The translations under genes and the position numbers were made by a program. This document shows positions 21,867-26,644 of a stretch of DNA of 26,644 nt, piece by piece (position 1 is the stretch's first letter; every line of letters starts with the position of its first letter). Location: the NCBI GenBank assembly GCA_002428455.1, contig DIWL01000060.1:20678-47321 (forward strand), written 5' to 3'. The notes under the pieces are model-generated. The model ran no database searches. It was not told the DNA's origin and saw only the letters and a list, made by a program, of their open reading frames with translations. Source of the DNA: Anaerolineaceae bacterium UBA6107. Lineage in GTDB: Bacteria > Chloroflexota > Anaerolineae > Anaerolineales > Anaerolineaceae.

Positions 21867-22637
21867 ATGCCTCAAACGATTATCAGCAGACAACGTGAAT
21901 CTAACCCGCGTTATCCATCGATCGTCCCGGCGGTGCTGTGGGCGCTCTTCAACCGGCAGTTGGGCAGGCATCTGTCCTTCGGCACGCTTGCCCGGAGGCT
22001 CAATTCCCGGGTTAGCCCGGCGGTGGTCAGCCACGGCACGCAAAACATACCGATAGGCGGCGGCTACGTGGTGACGGTCAATCACTACGCCCGGGAAGGG
22101 TTCAGTTCGGCGTGGATTGCCATCGCGCTGAGTGCGCTGATCTCTACCGAGGTCACCTGGGTGATGACCGATGAATGGGTCTTCGAGGGCAACCCGCTAG
22201 CTTTCGCGCTGCGGCCGCCCATGCGTTTCGTGCTACGAAGCTTGCACGCTGTTTTCGGGTTTCTGCCCATGCCCACAATGGCACCGGACTACTCGGATAC
22301 CGCACAGCGCGCCGCCGCCGTTCGCCGGGTGATCGAATACGTGCGTACGCACCCTGGGGCGGTCATTGGTCTTTCTCCCGAGGGTCGCGACGCGCTCCAG
22401 CCAGGCATGGGGGAACTGCCTGCCGGGGTGGGAAAATTCATTCTGTACCTGAACCGCATGGGATTACGCATACTGCCGGTGGGGATCACAGAAGTAAATG
22501 GACAACTGGCCGTGCGCTTTGGTGAACCTTACGACCTCGCGCTTGCAGATGCTGAGGGTGATTTGGATGGGCAGGTGCGCACGATCGTGCGAGAGCAGAT
22601 CAGCCGACTCATAGAGCCGGTGAGTAGTGATTCTTGA
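21867..22637 (+). CDS. PlsC-like lysophospholipid acyltransferase family protein
   Basis: The 256-aa protein matches the LPLAT superfamily of 1-acylglycerol-3-phosphate acyltransferases. Motif I is NHYAREGFS with catalytic His73, but the fifth residue after it is Gly78 instead of the usual Asp of HX4D (a Glu lies at position 77). The block GLSPEGRDALQPGMGELPAGVG corresponds to the FPEG-R motif, and ILPVGITEVNG to the proline motif. It likely acylates a lysolipid at the membrane; the acceptor is unknown. There is no ribosome binding site before the ATG, but a TANNNT box sits 6 nt upstream. The unusual motif I means activity should not be assumed. Downstream lies a glycoside hydrolase remnant on the other strand. 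Confidence 0.8.
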   Translation: MPQTIISRQRESNPRYPSIVPAVLWALFNRQLGRHLSFGTLARRLNSRVSPAVVSHGTQNIPIGGGYVVTVNHYAREGFSSAWIAIALSALISTEVTWVMTDEWVFEGNPLAFALRPPMRFVLRSLHAVFGFLPMPTMAPDYSDTAQRAAAVRRVIEYVRTHPGAVIGLSPEGRDALQPGMGELPAGVGKFILYLNRMGLRILPVGITEVNGQLAVRFGEPYDLALADAEGDLDGQVRTIVREQISRLIEPVSSDS

Positions 22638-22688
22638 GTGTTGATGGATAATCAGGAAAGTGAATATCTCGGATCTCCAAGTGCCTGA

Positions 22689-22850
22689 TCACATCGCACT
22701 TGATTCGACGGTGCCCGTTCCGCCGCTCGCCTGGATGGCAAGGTCGATGAACACGGCAGCAGACCAGCCGAAGGTACTCACTGCAGTGGCCGGTGGTTCA
22801 CCGGTTTCGGCATTGTAATACTCATAGATGCCCTTGTGAGCCATGATCAT
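22689..22850 (-). pseudogene. C-terminal remnant of a GH63/GH15-like glycoside hydrolase
   Basis: A 53-codon minus-strand frame reads MIMAHKGIYEYYNAETG, followed after 11 residues by FGWSAAVFIDLAIQAS and a stop. This is the pattern found at the very end of (alpha/alpha)6-barrel glycosidases such as amylo-alpha-1,6-glucosidase, GH63 and trehalase-like enzymes (EYY-P-TG then F-WTAA-DL). Those proteins are several hundred residues long. Here an in-frame TAG lies three codons before the first ATG and nothing upstream resembles the barrel. The rest of the gene has been lost. No ribosome binding site is seen. The frame is short enough to be missed by ordinary gene calling. Confidence 0.72.
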
Positions 22851-22882
22851 CTCAAACTAAATTAGAGAAAATACAAAAAAAT

Positions 22883-22914
22883 AAACCCCTGCCCCACCCC
22901 ACGCGGCGGGGTTT
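22883..22914. terminator. Bidirectional terminator-like hairpin
   Basis: AAACCCC-T-GCC (22883-22893) pairs with GGCGGGGTTT (22905-22914) with one bulged T. An A-rich run precedes it and TTTT follows, so it can act in both directions. On the minus strand it terminates the small membrane protein gene that ends at 22954. Confidence 0.75.
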
Positions 22915-22953
22915 TCTTGAAGTAAAACCAGGGGTATGCCTATGCGAAAATTA

Positions 22954-23322
22954 TCAGGTCTTCTTCTGCAGGAACCACCTTCTGCCAAGGATGAGGAGGG
23001 CAAAGGGGATGAAAGTGATCAACAGCATCACCAGGTCGATCCACCCCACCTGGTCAAAAATGGTCAGCATCATGATCAGGGCGAGGGCAACCAGGGCGAT
23101 GAAGAACGCCAACCGGCGCCGTTTGGCCAGCAGCATGTACAGCAGCGCGAGGACGATCGCCCCGCCGAACATGCCCAGCATCATGATCCATTTCAGTGCG
23201 GCGTCATCCGGTATACCGCTGTGCCAGCCGCCGGCGATCAACACCCCTAACACGAAGAAGATGAGGGCGTTGAGAAGAATGAAGATCAACGCAATCTTGA
23301 CGACCACAGGACTATCTTTCAT
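22954..23322 (-). CDS. Small four-helix membrane protein, function unknown
   Basis: The 122-aa protein has four hydrophobic segments (about residues 8-30, 42-64, 70-88 and 93-112), a basic loop (AKRRRLAF) between helices 2 and 3, and a basic tail (GRRWFLQKKT). I recognise no family. The ATG at 23322 is chosen because AAGGAG lies 8 nt upstream; the longer frame beginning at 23343 with GTG spans that site. A TACAAT box on the minus strand near 23355-23360 could be its -10. It is a single gene followed by a terminator-like hairpin and lies just after the ABC-F gene on the same strand, with 59 nt between. Confidence 0.72.
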   Translation of the reverse strand: MKDSPVVVKIALIFILLNALIFFVLGVLIAGGWHSGIPDDAALKWIMMLGMFGGAIVLALLYMLLAKRRRLAFFIALVALALIMMLTIFDQVGWIDLVMLLITFIPFALLILGRRWFLQKKT

Positions 23323-23381
23323 TTGAGGGCTCCTTTCAGGCACATCCAGTTTGATTGTACAACTTTTGGCGTGTGTGGATA

Positions 23382-25019
23382 TCAGGTACTTCTGCGGGAG
23401 CCTGCAAGATAATCACTGTATCCGCCGGAATGGCTGACGACACTTCCGCCGTCCAGCACCAACACGCGGTCGACCACCTGGTCAAGGAAGTAGCGGTCGT
23501 GCGAAATGATCAACGCGGTGCCCTCAAATTCCGCCAGCGCATCTTCCAGCACCTCCGCCGAAGCAATGTCGAGGTTGTTGGTGGGCTCATCCAGCAGCAG
23601 AAAGTTCGCGTGTGAAAGCATGATCAATGCCATCTGCAGGCGGCTGCGCTCCCCGCCAGACAACTCAACCACCTTTTGCGCGGTCTGGCGGTAACTGAAC
23701 AGAAACTTCGCGGCGAAGGCAACCGCGTTGCTCTCACCCATGATACCCCCCAGGCGGATGGCCTCCAGCACGGTCTGCGCGGGATCAAGCGTTTCATGCT
23801 CCTGTGCGTAATACGCGGGAAGAATACTCGGACCCATGATCACGTCACCGCTATCGGGCTTGAGCGCTTCCAGCGCCAGGCGGAACAGCACGGATTTACC
23901 CGTGCCGTTGCGTCCGATCACCCCCACCCGTTCACCGTGATGCAGCACCAGGTTGATGTTATTGAGCACCACCCGGTCATCAAAGGCTTTGCTGACCTTT
24001 TTAAATTCAAGCACCTTCTGTGAACCGCGCCAGCCGCGCAAACGCAGTTCCATGCGGCGGCGTTCCAGCGTTGGCCGGTCGATGCGGTCCATTTTATCCA
24101 GGCGGTTCTGGATTGCCTTTGCGCGTTTGGCAAACTTCTCGCTGTCATAGGTTTTCGCCCAGATGGCGTAGCGTTTGATGGCGGCTTCTATTCGCGCCAC
24201 CTGGCGCTGCTGAACATGGTAGAGCTCGTTCTGCCGCGCGAGGCGTTGTTGTTTATCCATAATGAACGAGGAATAATCCCCCTCGAAAGTGGTCAATTGG
24301 CCATCTTCGATCTCGGTGATGTGCGTCACCACAGCATCAAGCAGGTAGCGGTCATGCGAGATGATCACCACTGCCCCGCTGTACTCCTGGATGAAGCGCT
24401 CGAGGAATTCCTTACCGGCAAGGTCAAGATGGTTATCCGGCTCGTCGAGCAGCAGCACATCCGGGCGGGTGAGCAGCAGCTGTGCCAGACCGACCAGTTT
24501 CTTCTGCCCGCCGCTCAACACACGGGTCGGTTTGGTTTGCTCCGCCTCCGGCAGGCCCAAACCCGCCAGCACCTCGCGCACCCGTTGGGGATATTGATCC
24601 CCTCCCAAAGCCAGGTAATCCGCGAGCAGCACCTGCTGCTGCTCCAGTGCGCGGTTGAGGTGTATTTCGTTCCCATAAACAGCGGGGTCAGCCAGGCTGG
24701 CCTCCACCGATTGCAGTTCCTGGTGCACCTGGTGGTAGCGCGGGTTACCCGCCAGGGCTGCCTCAAAGGCAGATTGAGCGGGGTCCATCGATGGTTCCTG
24801 CGCCAGGTAACCCACCGTAACTCCGCGCGCCCGAATGACACCACCGCCGGGTTCCGGGGTGAATTCGCCGGTGATGAGCTTGAAAAGGGAGGACTTCCCC
24901 GCTCCGTTGGGACCGATCAGACCGATCTTCTGGTCATGCTGAATTTCCCAGGTGAGATCACTAAAGATTGTGCGCGCACCCAACACCAGGGAGACGTGGC
25001 TGAGGCTGATGGAAATCAT
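23382..25019 (-). CDS. ABC-F family ATP-binding protein (ribosome-associated type)
   Basis: The 545-aa soluble protein has two ABC domains and no membrane segment. Domain 1 has Walker A GPNGAGKS at residues 36-43, signature LSGGQKKLVGLAQLL and Walker B VLLLDEPDNHLD. Domain 2 has GRNGTGKS, LSGGERSRLQMAL and LLLDEPTNNLDI. The charged helical linker between them (about residues 245-320, IMDKQQRLARQNELYHVQ onward) is the segment that reaches toward the P-site tRNA in ABC-F proteins. These act on the ribosome in translation control or antibiotic protection; which of the two cannot be told here. The start ATG at 25019 has only a distant AGGA. No resistance or drug-related neighbour is present, so a housekeeping role is more likely. 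Confidence 0.93.
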   Translation of the reverse strand: MISISLSHVSLVLGARTIFSDLTWEIQHDQKIGLIGPNGAGKSSLFKLITGEFTPEPGGGVIRARGVTVGYLAQEPSMDPAQSAFEAALAGNPRYHQVHQELQSVEASLADPAVYGNEIHLNRALEQQQVLLADYLALGGDQYPQRVREVLAGLGLPEAEQTKPTRVLSGGQKKLVGLAQLLLTRPDVLLLDEPDNHLDLAGKEFLERFIQEYSGAVVIISHDRYLLDAVVTHITEIEDGQLTTFEGDYSSFIMDKQQRLARQNELYHVQQRQVARIEAAIKRYAIWAKTYDSEKFAKRAKAIQNRLDKMDRIDRPTLERRRMELRLRGWRGSQKVLEFKKVSKAFDDRVVLNNINLVLHHGERVGVIGRNGTGKSVLFRLALEALKPDSGDVIMGPSILPAYYAQEHETLDPAQTVLEAIRLGGIMGESNAVAFAAKFLFSYRQTAQKVVELSGGERSRLQMALIMLSHANFLLLDEPTNNLDIASAEVLEDALAEFEGTALIISHDRYFLDQVVDRVLVLDGGSVVSHSGGYSDYLAGSRRST

Positions 25020-25090
25020 GATCGGGATATTCCTATAGGTTAATTGGTTAATGAATCGTGTATGAGTGGAATCCGCTCGCGCAGCCCGGT

Positions 25091-25909
25091 TTAACCGTCC
25101 GTGAGCCTGACCATTTGAACGGGATGCGGGATGTTAATATGCTCACGCTCCACCGTTTCTTTGATCGCGCGCACCACGTTCGAATGAACCTCGAGGGGGT
25201 TGTGGGTGGTCTGGTTCAACCAGAAGCGCGCCACGAGGGTGATCTCGTTGTTGCCCAGCTCTTCAGCCATCACTGAAGCGGCGGGGTCCGCCAGCACGCC
25301 CTCCACCTCTTTGATCGCCTGCAGGATTTTTTGTGATGCAATGGTAATGTCCTCGTTGTACTCCACGCGGATGCGCACGGTGCGGCGTGAATCGGGTAGA
25401 TCAGACTGGTTGGTAATTGCCGTGCTGAACACGTTCATATTGGGCATGATCACCACCTCACCGTCAAACGTCCTGAGAATGGTGTCGCGGGTGTTGATGT
25501 TAACCACCTTGCCCGTGTAGCCGGAGATCAGTACGGTGTCACCGGCCTTGAACGGCTTGCGGGTCATCAGGATGAGTCCGGCAATGAAATTACGGGTGAT
25601 GTCCTGCAGGGCAAAGCCGATGGTGAGGCCGGCGATACCCAGACCTGCGACAAAACCGGTGACGTTAAAGTTCACCTGTTCCAGCGCGACGATGGTGCCG
25701 GTGATGATGACCGCCCAACGCGTGATCTTCATGATCACATCCACCAGCGACGCGTCCTCCAGCCGTTTCTTCGCCACCCTGCCCGCCCAGCGCGCAGCCG
25801 GCACCGCCAGGTAGAGTGACAGCCCAAAGATGATCAACCCGAAGATCAGGTGCGGTATGAAGTCCAGCGACCGCTGTAAAAAATCCTGGAACCACTGATT
25901 AAAATCCAT
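25091..25909 (-). CDS. MscS family mechanosensitive ion channel
   Basis: The 272-aa inner-membrane channel has an N-terminal helix, two further helices and the pore helix GLGIAGLTIGFALQDITRN with the Gly/Ala pattern of MscS TM3. It continues with FIAGLILMTRKPFKAGDTV and the beta-domain motif TILRTFDGEVVIMPN, then a cytosolic vestibule. It should open under membrane tension to release solutes on hypo-osmotic shock. ATG at 25909 is chosen because AAAGGAG is 6 nt upstream; a GTG at 25915 overlaps that site. A TATAAA/TAAAAT box on the minus strand near 25941-25948 may be its -10, back to back with the FMN reductase promoter. It probably lies in a short transcript with the ABC-F gene 71 nt downstream. 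Confidence 0.94.
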   Translation of the reverse strand: MDFNQWFQDFLQRSLDFIPHLIFGLIIFGLSLYLAVPAARWAGRVAKKRLEDASLVDVIMKITRWAVIITGTIVALEQVNFNVTGFVAGLGIAGLTIGFALQDITRNFIAGLILMTRKPFKAGDTVLISGYTGKVVNINTRDTILRTFDGEVVIMPNMNVFSTAITNQSDLPDSRRTVRIRVEYNEDITIASQKILQAIKEVEGVLADPAASVMAEELGNNEITLVARFWLNQTTHNPLEVHSNVVRAIKETVEREHINIPHPVQMVRLTDG

Positions 25910-25963
25910 AAACACTCCTTTGAAACTACACGCTACTATTTTATAGTTTTACCATATTCCAGA

Positions 25964-25992
25964 CTGACAGAGCCGGCGCAAGCGTGTATACT
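25964..25992 (+). promoter_or_regulatory. Sigma-70-like promoter of the FMN reductase gene
   Basis: CTGACA (25964-25969), a 17-nt spacer and TATACT (25987-25992) preceded by TG form the best full promoter in the window. AGGAG at 26021-26025 then precedes the ATG at 26036. The leader would be about 37 nt. Confidence 0.7.
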
Positions 25993-26035
25993 CATAGTTG
26001 AAATCACCAATTATCACCGTTTAGGAGAAACTTTA

Positions 26036-26596
26036 ATGACAAATGAACGACCAATCCATGTACTGGGCATCAGCGGCAGCCTGCGCGACAGCTCTTACAA
26101 CACCGCGTTATTACGGGCAGCAGAGGAATTGATTCCGGCGGGTATGACGCTGGAAATCGTTAACCTGGCCGGGATACCTGTGTTCAACGTGGATGAAGAA
26201 ATTCCGTTCCCGAAAGCCGTGGAGGAACTGCGTTCCGCGATCGCGGCAGCCGACGCGGTGTTGATCGCCACGCCGGAATACAACAGCTCGATCAGTGGAG
26301 CCCTCAAGAACGCGCTGGATTGGGTTTCACGCTCCCCGCAGCCGCCGTTGACCGGCAAACCCGTTGCGCTGATCGGCGCGAGCACAGGTATGTTCGGCAC
26401 CGCCCGCGCCCAGGTTCAGCTGCGGCAGGTGCTGACGCACCTCGGCGCGCTGGTGCTGCCCAAACCGGAGGTGATGGTAGCCAAAGCGCAGGAAGTGTTC
26501 GATGAGAATGGCCGGCTGACCAGCGAGGCCACCCGCGGATTCCTGCAAGATCTGCTCACCAAGCTGGCGACCTGGACCTGGCAAGTGACACACTAG
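26036..26596 (+). CDS. NADPH-dependent FMN reductase family protein
   Basis: The 186-aa flavodoxin-like enzyme binds FMN and reduces it, quinones or azo compounds with NAD(P)H in the cytosol. The FMN phosphate loop GISGSLRDSSYNTALLRAA is at residues 12-30, and the isoalloxazine-binding TPEYNSSISGALKNALDW motif is at about 82-99. KPVALIGASTGMFGTARAQ and QLRQVL follow, as in the FMN_red/ChrR-like group. Length is normal. The ATG at 26036 has AGGAG 10 nt upstream and a strong promoter. A second reading frame begins 33 nt after its stop with its own ribosome binding site, so it is probably the first gene of an operon that leaves the window. Confidence 0.93.
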   Translation: MTNERPIHVLGISGSLRDSSYNTALLRAAEELIPAGMTLEIVNLAGIPVFNVDEEIPFPKAVEELRSAIAAADAVLIATPEYNSSISGALKNALDWVSRSPQPPLTGKPVALIGASTGMFGTARAQVQLRQVLTHLGALVLPKPEVMVAKAQEVFDENGRLTSEATRGFLQDLLTKLATWTWQVTH

Positions 26597-26628
26597 TTGA
26601 TCCATCGCTAACAGGAAGGGAGTAACCT

Positions 26629-26644
26629 ATGGTTTATCTCATCC
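26629..26644 (+). CDS. Start of a further gene, cut off by the window end
   Basis: ATG at 26629 is preceded by GGAAGGGAG (26614-26622), a good ribosome binding site 6 nt away. Only five codons (MVYLI) are visible, so no family can be given. The 32-nt gap from the FMN reductase stop suggests co-transcription. Confidence 0.6.

Overview
The window looks like a chromosomal segment of an uncultured or little-studied member of the Chloroflexota, most likely class Anaerolineae. This is inferred from four things: a lipoprotein with a long Thr-Glu-Ala-Pro linker; DUF2142-type and GT-C-type membrane proteins beside a lipid-head-group module; short intergenic words of the ACACGAATT and GAAACCCGG kind; and the absence of any outer-membrane lipid A gene. 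I saw no rRNA, tRNA, CRISPR array or recognisable insertion sequence.

Layout. 1-770: a LOG-family phosphoribohydrolase. 770-3670: an AT-rich island with one large TPR plus CbxX-type AAA+ ATPase, bordered by repeat-rich spacers. 3669-9295: an envelope block made of a GT-C-like polytopic protein, a divergent DUF2142 protein, an LpxL/PatA-type acyltransferase and a CDP-alcohol phosphatidyltransferase. 9384-11352: more repeats, an MFS transporter and the C-terminal remnant of a DegT-type aminotransferase. 11461-13300: iron handling, with a ferritin-like/VIT1 fusion convergent with a complete bacterioferritin. 13370-19406: a five-gene minus-strand dipeptide/oligopeptide ABC transporter operon in the order D-F-A-B-C, closed by a clear terminator. 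19835-22637: a stand-alone tyrosine recombinase, a 67-aa membrane protein and a PlsC-like acyltransferase. 22689-26644: a glycoside hydrolase C-terminal remnant, a small membrane protein, an ABC-F protein, an MscS channel, an FMN reductase and the first codons of one more gene.

The most unusual item is the substrate-binding lipoprotein of the ABC operon (15485-17221). Its family-5 domain appears circularly permuted: the segment that normally ends the protein lies directly after the lipobox linker, the normal N-terminal segment follows, and the protein stops at the conserved helix that normally precedes the displaced segment. The parts add up to a whole domain. Other points worth checking are a set of start codons placed 6-10 nt after a TANNNT box with no ribosome binding site (candidate leaderless genes), a 33-bp dyad before the iron-export gene, and two gene remnants. 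Many start codons below were chosen from visible ribosome binding sites and differ from the longest possible reading frame.
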